The notes beneath the pieces are model-generated. The model was not told the origin of the DNA and ran no database searches. It saw nothing but the letters and a program-made list of their open reading frames with translations. Positions 1-10,027 of a stretch of 64,000 nucleotides of DNA are shown piece by piece. Position 1 is the first letter of the stretch. Every line of letters starts with the position of its first letter. The DNA comes from Pseudomonadota bacterium (lineage in GTDB: Bacteria; Pseudomonadota; Alphaproteobacteria; Rhizobiales; Hyphomicrobiaceae): contig JAFECG010000026.1 in assembly GCA_018242215.1 (NCBI GenBank), forward strand, positions 229,558 to 293,557. Direction: 5' to 3'. A program made the position numbers and the translations under genes.

Positions 1-183
1 ATGGGCGTGCACCGCGTAACCGTCCATTGCGGATGCATCGAACGGTGGGTTGTCGAGTTTCGAAATTACAGGACTGACCAGCGTACGACCGCGCGCGTGC
101 AGCAGATCAACGGATTCCGTTTCGAGGACCGAAGCTCGGTCCAAAATGCGCTTCAGCGCGTCAGCGACTGGGAGAAGTGCCAT
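1..183 (-). CDS. moeA: Molybdopterin molybdenumtransferase MoeA, N-terminal part (runs off window)
   Basis: The reverse strand from an ATG at 183 reads MALLPVADALKRIL and continues through DNPPFDASAMDGYAVHA, the characteristic N-terminal MoeA segment with the N(P)xFDxSxMDGYA motif. MoeA inserts molybdate into adenylylated molybdopterin in the cytoplasm. Only about 61 codons lie inside the window; the rest lies to the left. The start is 3 bp past the moaC stop, so the two genes are almost certainly co-transcribed in the order trpC-moaC-moeA, an order common in Rhizobiales. Family assignment rests on the visible motif. Confidence 0.9.
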   Translation of the reverse strand, partial: MALLPVADALKRILDRASVLETESVDLLHARGRTLVSPVISKLDNPPFDASAMDGYAVHAH

Positions 184-186
184 GCT

Positions 187-678
187 TCAGCCGCCGGAAC
201 GTTCGGCTGCGCGGTAGACGCCCGATTTTCCGCCGTCCTTCGCAATGAGGCGGACGCCTTCGATGATCATCGATTTATCGACGGCCTTGAGCATGTCGTA
301 AAGGGTGAGGCAGGCGACCGAGACGGCGGTCAAGGCTTCCATCTCGACGCCGGTCTGGCTGGAAACCTTGATTTCCGCCGTCACGCGAATGCCGGGCGGC
401 GTTTGCAAGAGTTCGAAGTTGACCGTCGCCTTGGTGATGGCGAGGGGATGGCAGAGCGGTATCAGTTCGTGCGTCCGTTTGGCCGCCATGATGCCCGCTA
501 TGCGAGCGGCGCCGAGAACGTCGCCCTTGCTGGCCTGCCCCGTTTCAACAATCGCCAGCGTCGTGGGCCGCATCGCGACGAAGCCCTCGGCGACAGCGCG
601 GCGCGCCGTGATCGACTTGTTCGAGACGTCGACCATCCGAGCGTCGCCCTTGTCGTCGATGTGCGAAAGCTTGCTCAT
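187..678 (-). CDS. moaC: Cyclic pyranopterin monophosphate synthase accessory protein MoaC
   Basis: A 163-residue protein, the usual MoaC length. It converts 3',8-cyclo-7,8-dihydro-GTP to cyclic pyranopterin monophosphate in molybdenum cofactor synthesis. Visible family hallmarks are the N-terminal [16 protein letters not shown], the active-site [10 protein letters not shown] near residue 75, the [13 protein letters not shown] stretch and the late DMLKAVDK segment. The ATG overlaps the trpC stop by 4 bp (ATGA) and moeA starts 3 bp after its stop, so it sits between tryptophan and molybdopterin genes in one transcription unit. Molybdopterin is needed for example by molybdenum formate dehydrogenases, which fits a methylotroph (inference). 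Confidence 0.96.
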   Translation of the reverse strand: MSKLSHIDDKGDARMVDVSNKSITARRAVAEGFVAMRPTTLAIVETGQASKGDVLGAARIAGIMAAKRTHELIPLCHPLAITKATVNFELLQTPPGIRVTAEIKVSSQTGVEMEALTAVSVACLTLYDMLKAVDKSMIIEGVRLIAKDGGKSGVYRAAERSGG

Positions 679-1478
679 GATGCCGACGACGTTTCGAGAA
701 GCACTTTCGTTGCTGCCGTGACGTCGGCCTGACGCATCAGGCTTTCGCCCACGAGGAACGTGTTGACGCCGACCTTTGCCAGACGCGCGAGATCGGCAGG
801 CGTGAAGATGCCACTTTCGCCGACGACGATACGATCGGACGGCACTTGCGGCGCAAGCTCTTCCGTCGTTTCGAGCTTCACCTCAAAGGTCTTGAGGTTG
901 CGGTTATTGATGCCGACGAGGCGGCAATCGAGCTTCAGGGCTCGTTCAAGCTCGGCGGCGTTATGGACTTCTGCGATGGCATCCATTCCCCAATCCTTCG
1001 CCGCGTGAGCGAGGTCGTGGGCCGTCGCGTCGTCGACTTCCGCGAGAATAATGAGAATGCAGTCGGCTCCCCAGGCGCGGGCCTCGGCGACCTGGTAGGT
1101 ATCGATCATGAAGTCCTTGCGCAGAACGGGGAGCGATGTTGCTTCACGGGCGGCGGTCAGGAATTCCGGTGCGCCCTGAAACGACGGCCTGTCGGTCAGG
1201 ATGGAAAGACACGCGGCGCCGCCGGCTTCGTAGGCTTTGGCGAGCGCGGGTGGGTCGAAGTCGGCCCGGATGAGGCCTTTCGACGGGGAGGCCTTCTTGA
1301 TCTCGGCGATAAGGGCCGGCTTTTTCTGGGCGTGCTTGGCTTCGATGGCGCTCGCGAAAGAACGGACGTGTGGAGCGGAGCGCGCATACTCGGCGATGAC
1401 GCGCAGCGGTTTCAGCGCTTTCGCGCGCGCAACTTCCTCACGTTTATAGGCGGTGATCTTGTCGAGAATGTCGGCCAT
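675..1478 (-). CDS. trpC: Indole-3-glycerol phosphate synthase TrpC
   Basis: 267 residues from the ATG at 1478 ([16 protein letters not shown]); this start is preferred over an upstream in-frame one because it falls 1 bp past the trpD stop and matches the family N-terminus. It closes the indole ring from CdRP in tryptophan synthesis. TIM-barrel catalytic motifs are visible: [27 protein letters not shown] and VVGESGI. It is a single-function enzyme, not fused to TrpF. It lies in the leftward trpG-trpD-trpC-moaC-moeA unit and overlaps moaC by 4 bp. Confidence 0.97.
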   Translation of the reverse strand: MADILDKITAYKREEVARAKALKPLRVIAEYARSAPHVRSFASAIEAKHAQKKPALIAEIKKASPSKGLIRADFDPPALAKAYEAGGAACLSILTDRPSFQGAPEFLTAAREATSLPVLRKDFMIDTYQVAEARAWGADCILIILAEVDDATAHDLAHAAKDWGMDAIAEVHNAAELERALKLDCRLVGINNRNLKTFEVKLETTEELAPQVPSDRIVVGESGIFTPADLARLAKVGVNTFLVGESLMRQADVTAATKVLLETSSAS

Positions 1479-1479
1479 T

Positions 1480-2529
1480 TCATACCCGTTCGTTGGTGAC
1501 GGCGACGAGACGGTCCAACGCACGGGCGGCGCGGCCGCTATCGATCGAAGCTTCTGCCTTTTCGATGCCGTCGGCCAAGCCATCGGCCTTGTCGGCGACG
1601 ATCAGCGCGGCTGCCGAGTTCAACAGCACGATATCGCGGTATGGGCCGGGCTCTCCTTGAAGAAGCGCATGGATGGCGGCGGCGTTCGTCGCCGCGTCAC
1701 CGCCCTTCAGTGCTTCGATATCGGTTCGGCCGAGGCCGACGTCCTCGGGTGTCACGTCGAACGCGAAGATATCGCCGTCCTTCAGTTCGGCGACGTGGGT
1801 TGCGCCCGTCGTCGTCAATTCGTCCATGCCGTCGGCACCATGGACGACCCAAGCATGCTCGGAACCGAGCTTGCGCAACACCTCCGCGATCGGCTCGACC
1901 AGTTTGCGCTCGTAGACACCAAGAACCTGGCGTTTGACCTTGGCGGGATTGCAGAGGGGCCCGAGCAGATTGAAGATTGTCCGGAGACCGAGATCGGTCC
2001 GGATTGGGGCCCATGTCTTGAAGGAGGGATGATAGAGCGGTGCCCAGAGGAAGCCGACGCTTGCATCCGCGATCGCGCGCGAGACGATGACGGGGGGGAC
2101 ATCGAGCTTGACGCCAAGCGCTGCGAGCACGTCGGACGCACCCGAGAGCGACGTCACCGCGCGGTTACCATGCTTAGCGATGACGGCTCCGGCTCCGGCA
2201 ACGACGAACGTCGCGGCCGTCGAGATATTGTAGGTGCCGCGGCTGTCACCGCCAGTACCGACGATATCGACGGCGCCCGGCGGGGCATCGACGGTGATCA
2301 TGCGGCCGCGCATGAATTTGGCGGCGCCGGTGATCTCTTCGGTCGTCTCGCCGCGGACGCGGATGCCCATCAGAAACGCGCCCATCGCGACAGGCGGAGC
2401 GATGCCGGACATCAGCAGATCGAGTGCCTGCTGCATGCCTTCATCGCCGAGGGTTTCACCGTCGGCGATGCGGTTCATCAGGCGCTTCAGTTCGCGTGCC
2501 GGATTGGCGACGGTGGTCGTTGCTGTCAC
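1480..2529 (-). CDS. trpD: Anthranilate phosphoribosyltransferase TrpD
   Basis: 349 residues, normal for the family. It transfers phosphoribosyl from PRPP to anthranilate. Signature segments seen are [16 protein letters not shown] (PRPP-binding GTGGD), [12 protein letters not shown], and a helical N-terminal domain ([16 protein letters not shown]). It starts 3 bp after the trpG stop and ends 1 bp before trpC, so it is clearly in the same operon. Confidence 0.97.
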   Translation of the reverse strand: MTATTTVANPARELKRLMNRIADGETLGDEGMQQALDLLMSGIAPPVAMGAFLMGIRVRGETTEEITGAAKFMRGRMITVDAPPGAVDIVGTGGDSRGTYNISTAATFVVAGAGAVIAKHGNRAVTSLSGASDVLAALGVKLDVPPVIVSRAIADASVGFLWAPLYHPSFKTWAPIRTDLGLRTIFNLLGPLCNPAKVKRQVLGVYERKLVEPIAEVLRKLGSEHAWVVHGADGMDELTTTGATHVAELKDGDIFAFDVTPEDVGLGRTDIEALKGGDAATNAAAIHALLQGEPGPYRDIVLLNSAAALIVADKADGLADGIEKAEASIDSGRAARALDRLVAVTNERV

Positions 2530-2532
2530 GGG

Positions 2533-3129
2533 TCACGCCGCCTTGCGGCTTTTGGGAGCCAGGCCTGCAAGCTCCAGGAAATTTGCGAGAAGTGCGTGCC
2601 CCTGCTCGGAGGCAATGCTTTCCGGATGGAACTGCACACCGTGCACCGGGTGTGATTTATGCTGCAGGCCCATGATCAGGCCGTCGTCCGTCTCCGCCGT
2701 GATCTCCAGGCAGTCCGGCAGTGTCGCGCGGTCGACGATCAACGAGTGATAGCGCGTAATCTCGAAGCGTGGCGGAAGGCCCTTGAAGATGCCCTTGCCC
2801 GTGTTCGTTATCGTCGACAATTTGCCATGCATCGGCGTCGGAGCGCGGACGACGTCGCCGCCATAGGCTTGGCCGATCGCCTGATGTCCGAGACAGACAC
2901 CGAGCAGCGGAATGGTCGGACCTGCTTTCTTGATCAGTTCGAGACAGACACCGGCCTCGTTTGGCGTGCAGGGGCCTGGCGAGAGGACGATCGCTTTCGG
3001 CTTCTGGGCAATCACTTCGTCGGCGGAAATCTTGTCGTTGCGCACAACGACGCTCTCGGTGCCAAGCTCGCCCAGATAGTGGACGAGATTGTACGTGAAG
3101 CTATCGTAGTTATCGATCAGGATCAGCAT
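2533..3129 (-). CDS. trpG: Anthranilate synthase component II (glutamine amidotransferase) TrpG
   Basis: 198 residues from the ATG at 3129 ([19 protein letters not shown]), the canonical TrpG/PabA start; an upstream in-frame extension of 21 residues has no family similarity. Class I glutamine amidotransferase features: oxyanion region [12 protein letters not shown], nucleophile [11 protein letters not shown], and the catalytic His/Glu in HGVQFHPES. It supplies ammonia to TrpE (5893 to 4292), and may also serve p-aminobenzoate synthesis, a precursor for both folate and H4MPT (inference). First gene of the trpGDC-moaC-moeA unit. Confidence 0.95.
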   Translation of the reverse strand: MLILIDNYDSFTYNLVHYLGELGTESVVVRNDKISADEVIAQKPKAIVLSPGPCTPNEAGVCLELIKKAGPTIPLLGVCLGHQAIGQAYGGDVVRAPTPMHGKLSTITNTGKGIFKGLPPRFEITRYHSLIVDRATLPDCLEITAETDDGLIMGLQHKSHPVHGVQFHPESIASEQGHALLANFLELAGLAPKSRKAA

Positions 3130-3256
3130 ATTGGCCCTTGGTCTGCCGACGTCCTTTGCCTGCGCGCCCCTTCTAGCAGACCGTCGAGGCACCGCGACAC
3201 GGAAAATATGGCGATCTGGGTCTTTGATTCAACGCGACCGGCAGTTTCGGGCGGCC

Positions 3257-3769
3257 TCAGGCCCGGTCGCGAGGTGTGACAAAGGCTTCAAGATGCCCGG
3301 ACGCGGGAACGAGTTCTCGCCAGGTGGTCTGCGGAAACGTGAAAATCGCGAGTGCAGCGGTCGGAAATTTGTCTTCCAGACGCGAAATGGACTTGGCGTC
3401 CCCGGTGCCCGTGAGAAACAGAGCGAGGCCGTGCATACCGGGGTTGTGGCCGATCATCAGCACGCGCTTGACGCCTAAAGGAGTCGCCTTCAGGCGCTCA
3501 TAAAGCGTCTCCTGGCTCGTCAGATACAACTCGTCATCGAACGTCACCGGCACGTCTTTCACGGATGGTGAAATCAGCGCAAGGGTTTCGCGCGTGCGCT
3601 GGGCGGGCGAGCAGAGAATGAGATCAGGTGTGAAATTGGCCTCTTTCAGCGCTTCGCCCATCAGGGGTGCCGCAGTGCGTCCCCGATCGTTCAACGGGCG
3701 GTCGAAATCATCGATGTCGGTCGCGTCCCAGCTTGATTTCGCGTGACGGAGGAGGGCGAGAGACAGCAT
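3257..3769 (-). CDS. SixA-like histidine phosphatase family protein
   Basis: 170 residues beginning MLSLALLRHAKSSW, the RHA/RHG phosphohistidine motif of histidine phosphatases; PLNDRGRTAAP follows, and the second catalytic His lies in VLMIGHNPGMHGLAL. This is the SixA branch (small phosphohistidine or phosphoprotein phosphatases). The substrate cannot be told from sequence. It lies between trpE and trpG in the same orientation, about 130 bp upstream of trpG. Confidence 0.85.
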   Translation of the reverse strand: MLSLALLRHAKSSWDATDIDDFDRPLNDRGRTAAPLMGEALKEANFTPDLILCSPAQRTRETLALISPSVKDVPVTFDDELYLTSQETLYERLKATPLGVKRVLMIGHNPGMHGLALFLTGTGDAKSISRLEDKFPTAALAIFTFPQTTWRELVPASGHLEAFVTPRDRA

Positions 3770-3878
3770 TGCGGCCTTGGGCTGGCGTTGCGCGATAATG
3801 GGACCTTATACCAGTCCCTCGTGCCGTATAAGCCTAGGCCATAGATTCGCGCTGCCTGGATGACAAGGTCCATCCGCC

Positions 3879-4271
3879 ATGGATTATCTTCTGGCGCTCA
3901 TTTTTTGGATCCTTGCTCTTCTTGCCAGCATCGTCTGGTGGGTGATCGTCCAGCTTTTCTGGATCGTGATGTGGTTGCTGCTGCCGCTGGCGATCGTGGC
4001 GTTCATCATCTTGCGCGTCTCGGAGGGGGTTCTCGGTCAGGAGAAGGTCCGGGCCTGGGTCAAGGCGCGGACGCAAAAATATGGATCGGCCGCCTCGAAG
4101 CGCAGCCAGCGGCTTCTGTTTGCGCTCGGCGTGTTGCCGCTCCGGGTGCTGTTCTGGTTTCCGATCTACGCGCTCTGGCACAGCGTCGTCAGCCTGCTGT
4201 GGCGGCCGAAGTGGTCGCCGTGGCAAAGGGCGTGGGCAAAGCGCTGGCGGACGGAGACCAAAGGCCGCTGA
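3879..4271 (+). CDS. Small inner-membrane protein of unknown function
   Basis: 130 residues. The first 50 are almost wholly hydrophobic and aromatic (LLALIFWILALLASIVWWVIV, then a second segment to about residue 48), giving two likely transmembrane helices. A basic linker follows, then a third hydrophobic stretch near residues 85-110 (LFALGVLPLRVLFWFPIYALW) and a very basic tail (RAWAKRWRTETKGR). It faces away from sixA and converges on trpE. No known domain recognised. Codon use is like its neighbours and the reading frame is clean, so a real gene is likely. Confidence 0.7.
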   Translation: MDYLLALIFWILALLASIVWWVIVQLFWIVMWLLLPLAIVAFIILRVSEGVLGQEKVRAWVKARTQKYGSAASKRSQRLLFALGVLPLRVLFWFPIYALWHSVVSLLWRPKWSPWQRAWAKRWRTETKGR

Positions 4272-4291
4272 CGTGATGTAATTCCGGACAA

Positions 4292-5893
4292 TCAGGTGCT
4301 GGAGCGCGGCAAGTTGGATGAGCGCGAGGCAAAGCGGACAGCCTCTTCCGCAGCGCGGACGACGGCTTTCGCCTTATTGATGCACTCCTGCTGCTCGTTC
4401 TCGGGAATGCTGTCGTGGACGATGCCGGCGCCAGCCTGCACGTGAATCATGCCGTCCTTCAGGATGGCGGTTCGAAGCACGATGCAGGTATCCATCTCGC
4501 CGTTTGCCGAGAAATAGCCCACGCAACCGGCATAGGGCCCGCGCTTCGCCTTTTCAAGCTCCGCGATGATCTCCATCGCGCGAACCTTCGGCGCGCCAGA
4601 AACGGTTCCTGCAGGAAAGCCCGCCATCAATGCGTCGACGGCATCATATTTTGTTTCGTCGATCCGGCCGACGACGTTCGAGACGATGTGCATGACGTGG
4701 CTGTAGCGCTCGATGATGAATTTGTCCGTCACCGTCACGGTGCCGGGTTCCGACACACGCCCGACGTCGTTCCGGCCGAGGTCGAGCAGCATCAGGTGTT
4801 CCGAACGTTCCTTCGGGTCGGCGAGCAATGCTGAGGCGAGCGCTTTGTCTTCGGCATCGGTTGCGCCGCGGCGCGTCGTGCCCGCGATTGGACGGATCGT
4901 GATCACGCCGTCGCGGGCGCGAACGAGAATTTCGGGAGAAGAGCCGACAAGCTGGAACTCGCCGAAATCGAGATGGAAGAGAAACGGTGACGGGTTGAGG
5001 CGCCGCAGCGCCCGGTAAAGTGCGAACGAGGGCAGCTCGAATGCTGCGGAAAACCGCTGCGAGAGGACGACCTGAAAAATATCGCCGGCCTTGATGTAGT
5101 CTTTGGCCTTGGACACCATCGCCATGTATTCGGCGGGTGTGGTGTTGGATTGAGGTTCTTGCAATGCAAGGGAGGCTGTCGGCGCGGAAGGTGCGTGCGG
5201 CAGCGGAGCTTCGAGGCGCGAGATCGTCGATCCGATCCGAGACAAAGCCGAAGCGTAAGCCTCTTCTGCCGGAATATCTGGGTGGGGACGGACGGGCGTC
5301 ACCAGAATCATCTCGTCTTTGACGTTGTCGAAGATGAGCATCTGTGTCGGACGAATGAGGATGGCGTCCGGAACCCGGAGTGTATCCGGCTTCATTTCCG
5401 GCAGGTTTTCGATCAGCCGGACGGTATCGTAGCCCATGTAGCCAAAAATTCCGGCCGCCATTGGGGGCAATGATTCCGGCAACGCGATCGCGCTTTCCTG
5501 GAGCAGGTTGCGCAGCGATTGCAGCGCCGGCCGATCGTCGCGTTGGTAAGCGTCCGGGTTCGCCTCCGGGGAGGTATTGATCTCGGCGGTATCGCCGTTG
5601 GCTTTCCAGATCAGGTCGGGAGCCAAACCGATGACTGAATAGCGCCCCCGCGCCGAGCCGCCTTCGATCGACTCGAGCAGGAAGCTCATCGGGCGCCGCT
5701 CGCCAAGTTTCAGGTATGCCGATACCGGGGTTTCGAGATCGGCGACGAGGCGCGTCCAGACGACCTGCGGTTTTCCTTCGTCGTAAAGCGGCGCAAAGAC
5801 GTCGGCCGAAGGAAAGATGTCGATTCCTGGCATCCTCTCGTCCTTGGGCGAGGCGGATCTTGTTGGTGCGGGCGATGCCGATGAGGCGCTCAC
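4292..5893 (-). CDS. trpE: Anthranilate synthase component I TrpE
   Basis: 533 residues starting with GTG 6 bp past the ppiD stop; an ATG 20 codons in (MPGIDIFPSADVF) is an alternative start. It makes anthranilate from chorismate with TrpG. The N-terminal domain carries the feedback region (FLLESIEGGSARGRYSVIGL, an LLES-type motif). The C-terminal chorismate-binding domain shows FQVVLSQRFS, PSPFLFHLDFGEFQLVGSSPE, IRPIAGTTRRG, LLDLGRNDVGRV, and GFPAGTVSGAPKVRAMEII. It is separated from trpGDC by sixA and a small membrane gene, and follows ppiD closely, so it probably shares the ppiD transcript. Confidence 0.96.
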   Translation of the reverse strand: MSASSASPAPTRSASPKDERMPGIDIFPSADVFAPLYDEGKPQVVWTRLVADLETPVSAYLKLGERRPMSFLLESIEGGSARGRYSVIGLAPDLIWKANGDTAEINTSPEANPDAYQRDDRPALQSLRNLLQESAIALPESLPPMAAGIFGYMGYDTVRLIENLPEMKPDTLRVPDAILIRPTQMLIFDNVKDEMILVTPVRPHPDIPAEEAYASALSRIGSTISRLEAPLPHAPSAPTASLALQEPQSNTTPAEYMAMVSKAKDYIKAGDIFQVVLSQRFSAAFELPSFALYRALRRLNPSPFLFHLDFGEFQLVGSSPEILVRARDGVITIRPIAGTTRRGATDAEDKALASALLADPKERSEHLMLLDLGRNDVGRVSEPGTVTVTDKFIIERYSHVMHIVSNVVGRIDETKYDAVDALMAGFPAGTVSGAPKVRAMEIIAELEKAKRGPYAGCVGYFSANGEMDTCIVLRTAILKDGMIHVQAGAGIVHDSIPENEQQECINKAKAVVRAAEEAVRFASRSSNLPRSST

Positions 5894-5899
5894 GTCAAA

Positions 5900-7789
5900 T
5901 CACTCGTCGCTCAAGCCGATCGTGGATTTCAGCTCTGCTTCGTTTACCGAAGTTCCGAGATTTTTTTTCAGGGCTTCGGTGTACTCCGTGAGCGTCTGAT
6001 TGGCGAGTTCCTGTTGGAGCTGCCGGTCAAGCTCATCGGTCTCGGTCAGCGTCGGCGCCGGAGCGGGAATGATATCTGCAACCTTGAAGACGATCTCCGT
6101 CGTATGGTCCGGCGAATCCCCGTGCCCGGCTTTATCCTTCGCCATGGCAAAGGCCTGCGTGACCATTTCCTGCGTGATGCTCTGCGGAATGGTCTTGCGC
6201 GTAATGGGATCCGTCTTCTCCACTTTGTTTTTCGCTTCCGCCTCAAGCGCCGACATCGGCTCGCCGGCGTTGACGCGGTCGGTGAGCTTCTTTGCCAGCT
6301 CGTCAATGAGCCGATGGCGCTCGGACGAGACATAGTCCGACTTCACCTGATCCTTTACCTGGTCGTAGGGCTTCTGCTTCGGCGGGTCGGTCGAGAGAAC
6401 GTTGACCCAAGCAAAGCCACCGTTGGAGAGGTCGATACCGGCGTCGTCATTGCTGCTGTCGGGTGCGAAGGCACGCGAGACGATCTTGCGGAGGTCGGGC
6501 GTCTCCATCGCCGGCTTGCCGTCGGGGGCGAGGCCGGTCGCGTCCGTCGCCGGGATTTCCTTGAACGACAGCTTCATGCTGTCGGCAATCTCCTTCAGGG
6601 ATTTGCCGGCGATGCGGTTGTCTTCGACTTCGTCGTGCTTGTCCTGGAGTTCCGATTTGGCCTTTTCGGTCGCGAGCTTGTCGCGAACCTGATCCTTGAC
6701 GTCGGCCAATGTTCGGGTCACCCCCGGCACGATCTGCGTGACACGCAGGATGACGGTGGCAAACCGGCCTTCGATGACGTCGGAATATTTGTCTTTCTCA
6801 AGCGAGAACGCGACGTCGGCGATTTTCGGATCGATCAGTGCTTTTTTCGTGATCAAGCCGAGGTCGACGTCTGTGTCCTTGGCACCCGTTTCTTTCGCAA
6901 TGTCGCCGAAGGTCTTCGTGCCGTCGCGCAGTGATTTCAAGGCTGCCTCGGCTGCAGCCTTATCCTTGAAGGCGATTTGCTGAATGCGTCGCTGTTCGGG
7001 GGTATTGTAGCTGTCCTTTGTCGCCTCGTAGGATTTGGCAATCTCGTCGTCTGTGACGTTGATCTGTTTCTTGAGATCGTCGGCGCTCAGGGTCAAAACC
7101 TGGATCTTGCGATATTCAGGCGTCATGTATTTCGATTTGTCTTTCTCGTAGAGCTCCTTGAGCTTGGCGTCCGTCGGATCGGCGACGGTGACGGCGTCGG
7201 GATCAATCTTGATCCAATCGATGACGCGCTTCTCCTGATTATAAGCATGCATCAGCTCGAAGAGCGGCTTCGGAACCGTCTGGGCGGCGATCATGGATGT
7301 GATGATCGCGGAACGCAGCTCGTCCTTGCGGCGCAGGTTGAGGAAGCCACGTTCAGTCAAGCCGATCTGCTGCAGCAGCCCGTCAAAGTTCTGCTTCGAG
7401 AATTTGCCGTCGATCTGGAAATCGGGGTCCGACTGGACCCCCTCGACGAGCGTCTTGTCGGAAAGCGCCAAGCCCAGCTTCTCTGCATGGGCTTCTATTG
7501 CGGCGCCCGCAATGAGCTGCGACAGCACTCGCCGGTCGAGCCCGAACGCATGGCCTTGCTCGGCCGTGATTCGCTGCTTGGCCTGCTGGGAGAAGCGGTC
7601 CAATTCCTGCTGATAAGCACGGCGGAACTCTTCGTCCGAAATTTCCGTTCCACCGACCTTCGCGATCGAGCCGCGGCCCCAGCCCCTGAACACATCGTGG
7701 ACGCCCCAGATGCCGAAACTCAGAACCAGCAATCCGAACAGCAGCTTGGCGACCCGCGTCTGGGCGCCGCGTCTGAGAGCTTCGAGCAT
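5900..7789 (-). CDS. ppiD: Membrane-anchored periplasmic peptidyl-prolyl isomerase (PpiD/SurA-N type)
   Basis: 629 residues from the ATG at 7789 (MLEALRRGAQTRVAKLLFGL), chosen because the family begins so and GGGAC precedes it; an upstream in-frame extension lacks homology. One N-terminal transmembrane helix (about 14-34, LLFGLLVLSFGIWGV) anchors it. A SurA_N-like chaperone region follows (IAKVGGTEISDEEFRRAYQQ and the LSQLIAGAAIEAHAEKLGL part), then a parvulin-like domain around 250-380 (TPEQRRIQQIAF, DLGLITKKALIDP). It should assist folding of newly exported proteins. It lies just upstream of trpE, as in other Rhizobiales, and is divergent from tpiA. Confidence 0.9.
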   Translation of the reverse strand: MLEALRRGAQTRVAKLLFGLLVLSFGIWGVHDVFRGWGRGSIAKVGGTEISDEEFRRAYQQELDRFSQQAKQRITAEQGHAFGLDRRVLSQLIAGAAIEAHAEKLGLALSDKTLVEGVQSDPDFQIDGKFSKQNFDGLLQQIGLTERGFLNLRRKDELRSAIITSMIAAQTVPKPLFELMHAYNQEKRVIDWIKIDPDAVTVADPTDAKLKELYEKDKSKYMTPEYRKIQVLTLSADDLKKQINVTDDEIAKSYEATKDSYNTPEQRRIQQIAFKDKAAAEAALKSLRDGTKTFGDIAKETGAKDTDVDLGLITKKALIDPKIADVAFSLEKDKYSDVIEGRFATVILRVTQIVPGVTRTLADVKDQVRDKLATEKAKSELQDKHDEVEDNRIAGKSLKEIADSMKLSFKEIPATDATGLAPDGKPAMETPDLRKIVSRAFAPDSSNDDAGIDLSNGGFAWVNVLSTDPPKQKPYDQVKDQVKSDYVSSERHRLIDELAKKLTDRVNAGEPMSALEAEAKNKVEKTDPITRKTIPQSITQEMVTQAFAMAKDKAGHGDSPDHTTEIVFKVADIIPAPAPTLTETDELDRQLQQELANQTLTEYTEALKKNLGTSVNEAELKSTIGLSDE

Positions 7790-8011
7790 GGATAATGACG
7801 TCCCGTTGATGGAAGCGTGACGCTGCCGCGCGGGAAGGCGTAGGGTCAACGTGCTTCAGATGGCGAATGATCCCGCGAAATGGGATCGACGGGCGTGATA
7901 TGAAGCGCAGGCCGTTTCGGATTGCAAGCGTGCCCTCTCTGAGGTTACGGAGTGTTCACCGTTGCAGGCGCCTTGGGGAGGCGTATTTCGCGTCCGCAAA
8001 AGAGGGACGGC

Positions 8012-8788
8012 ATGGGAATTGGACAGCGTAAGATCCGGCCCCTGGTGGCAGGAAACTGGAAGATGAATGGCCTTAAAGCGAGCCTCGCCGAGGCACTGGC
8101 CGTCCGCGACGCGCTCACAGGGGCCGAGGGCGCCTTTGCCGCTGATGTGATGATCGCCCCACCCGCAACCCTCATCGGCGGATTTGCGGCTGCTCTGGGT
8201 GATTATCCCCTCCTGCTCGCCGGGCAGGATTGCCATCCGAAGGCATCAGGGGCGCACACCGGCGACATTGCTGCCGAGATGCTGAAAGATGCGGGGGCCT
8301 CTGCCGTCATCGTCGGGCATTCGGAGCGCCGGGCGGACCACGGCGAGACGAATGCGACGGTGAGAGCGAAGGCCGAAGCTGCACATCGCGCCGGCATCAT
8401 GGCAATTATCTGTGTCGGTGAAACGAGGGAAGAACGGACCTCGGGGCGGACCCTTAGTGTGGTGTCGAAGCAACTTCAGCAGTCAGCGCCCGGCTCGGCG
8501 ACCGCGGCCAATACCGTAATTGCCTACGAGCCCGTCTGGGCTATCGGCACGGGCCTCACACCCACGCCGGACGACGTGAAATCCGTTCATGCCGCGATCC
8601 GCAATAATCTCATCAGTCTTTTCGGCCCCGAAGGCGAAGGCATGCGCGTTCTCTACGGCGGATCCGTAAAGCCCGATAATGCAGCGTGCCTGATGGCCGT
8701 GGAAAATGTGGATGGGGCTCTCGTTGGCGGTGCGAGCCTCAAGGCGGGCGATTTTCTCGCCATAGTTAGCGCCTATGGGGACACGTGA
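8012..8788 (+). CDS. tpiA: Triosephosphate isomerase TpiA
   Basis: 258 residues from the ATG at 8012 ([20 protein letters not shown]), with AGAGGGAC upstream; an earlier in-frame ATG at 7952 is unlikely. It interconverts DHAP and glyceraldehyde-3-phosphate. Seen: NWKMNG with the catalytic Lys, VGHSERR (electrophile His), the active-site Glu in [11 protein letters not shown], and the phosphate-binding YGGSVKPDN. First gene of a rightward tpiA-secG-pyrG arrangement usual in alphaproteobacteria. Confidence 0.97.
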   Translation: MGIGQRKIRPLVAGNWKMNGLKASLAEALAVRDALTGAEGAFAADVMIAPPATLIGGFAAALGDYPLLLAGQDCHPKASGAHTGDIAAEMLKDAGASAVIVGHSERRADHGETNATVRAKAEAAHRAGIMAIICVGETREERTSGRTLSVVSKQLQQSAPGSATAANTVIAYEPVWAIGTGLTPTPDDVKSVHAAIRNNLISLFGPEGEGMRVLYGGSVKPDNAACLMAVENVDGALVGGASLKAGDFLAIVSAYGDT

Positions 8789-9384
8789 TGCTGTTTTTCC
8801 GCCGAGCCCTTCTCTTCGCCCTCTGCCTTGCACCGCTCGATGCGTGGGCGACACAGGCGAAAATCGATCCCGAGACATGCAATGCACTCCGCTTGGAGGA
8901 GATAAAATTCCGCCAATCCGGGATTTTGGACGACATGAGCAAAGGCGCTGCCTGGGCAAAAGCCAACCTCTCGGCGGATCGCCTGCGGGAAATCGAACAT
9001 TACCTGCAACTCGATGAACAAGTGCAGTTCGGTTGCCGGGACGCGAAAATCACCGCCGAAGCCAAGCGCGCCAGCGAGGCGGCTGCCAGAATTGAAATTA
9101 ATTCAGATGCCGATCCAACAGCGCCCATCGCGAAGGATCCTCCCAAGCCAGGGGCTGCCCCGAAAAAGGCGCTGCCCAAGAAGGCTGTAAAAAAGAAAGC
9201 CAAGCCATCTGACCCGAAGGTCCACAGCGACAAATCCGCCGATTCTGTAAAGCCGACGCAGTCCGAGGCCGATGTGACGCCTCACCCGCCTGTGGTCGTG
9301 CAATCAGACTCGGAGGAGCAAACCCCTTCACTACCGGCGTTTGGGTTCGGTGAAACGATGGTTTTGCCGCATTCTGCGACTTGA
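8788..9384 (+). CDS. Secreted Lys/Ala/Pro-rich hypothetical protein
   Basis: 198 residues. The ATG at 8788 shares one base with the tpiA TGA (a GTG one codon earlier is possible), so translation is probably coupled. A signal peptide is evident ([21 protein letters not shown]). A short helical domain with two cysteines (PETCNALRLEEIKF and VQFGCRDAKI) precedes a low-complexity tail from about residue 105 rich in Lys, Pro and Ala, and then Ser/Glu. Periplasmic or envelope-associated; function unknown. Confidence 0.7.
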   Translation: MLFFRRALLFALCLAPLDAWATQAKIDPETCNALRLEEIKFRQSGILDDMSKGAAWAKANLSADRLREIEHYLQLDEQVQFGCRDAKITAEAKRASEAAARIEINSDADPTAPIAKDPPKPGAAPKKALPKKAVKKKAKPSDPKVHSDKSADSVKPTQSEADVTPHPPVVVQSDSEEQTPSLPAFGFGETMVLPHSAT

Positions 9385-9530
9385 ATCTCCTCAAAGACCT
9401 CCCATCGTCTGGGGAACGATTGCCCGGCGACCGCGACGATCGGACATTGAGGGCTGGTCGCGTGGATGAGGCTGGTGTATAGGCCGTCGCCTGTTGGGCG
9501 TTTGCGCCCACCATTTGGAACTGGATCTTT

Positions 9531-9920
9531 ATGGCTACCGTCCTTCTCGTCATCCATTTGATGATCGCTACCGCGCTCGTTGGCGTCGTTCTGCTGCAAA
9601 AGTCGGAGGGCGGTGCCCTCGGCATTGGCGGCGGCGGAGGTGGCGGGTTCCTGACGGGACGAGGCACGGCCAACCTGTTGACGCGGACGACGGCGGGCCT
9701 CGCAGCGGCTTTCTTTTTGACGAGCATTCTTCTGACGTTGATTGCCAATCATTCAGTGCAGCGCGGTTCGGTATTTGATTCGACCCCCGCCACGACCGCG
9801 CCCGCGAACGGTACGGCACCGGCGACAGGCGGCAACGCTTCGAAGCCGGAGCCTGGGCGCGGCGGTATCCTGGACAAGCTTGAGCAGCCGCGGGCTCCTC
9901 TCGTCCCGCAGAATCAATAG
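9531..9920 (+). CDS. secG: Preprotein translocase subunit SecG
   Basis: 129 residues with the SecG pattern: first transmembrane helix (LLVIHLMIATALVGVVLLQ), the conserved QKSEGGALG motif, a glycine-rich linker, GFLTGRGTANLLTRTTA, and a second helix (AAAFFLTSILLTLIA). A Pro/Ala/Thr-rich C-terminal tail is typical of alphaproteobacterial SecG. It is a SecYEG channel accessory. It lies between tpiA and pyrG as in related genomes. Confidence 0.93.
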   Translation: MATVLLVIHLMIATALVGVVLLQKSEGGALGIGGGGGGGFLTGRGTANLLTRTTAGLAAAFFLTSILLTLIANHSVQRGSVFDSTPATTAPANGTAPATGGNASKPEPGRGGILDKLEQPRAPLVPQNQ

Positions 9921-10027
9921 GCTCGCTTTTCGCACAATAGATGTGCGTTGCTTGGACCTGTGATCTTTGAGACCTGGACCCTCGGCCGGTTCCCTGCAAA
10001 TGTGGAGCCGTTTGGGGGACCAGGATC

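Noticed and set aside
1-732. Long + strand ORF opposite moeA and moaC
   Set aside because: It is antisense to two well-supported genes and has the Arg/Asp-rich composition of GC-rich shadow frames.
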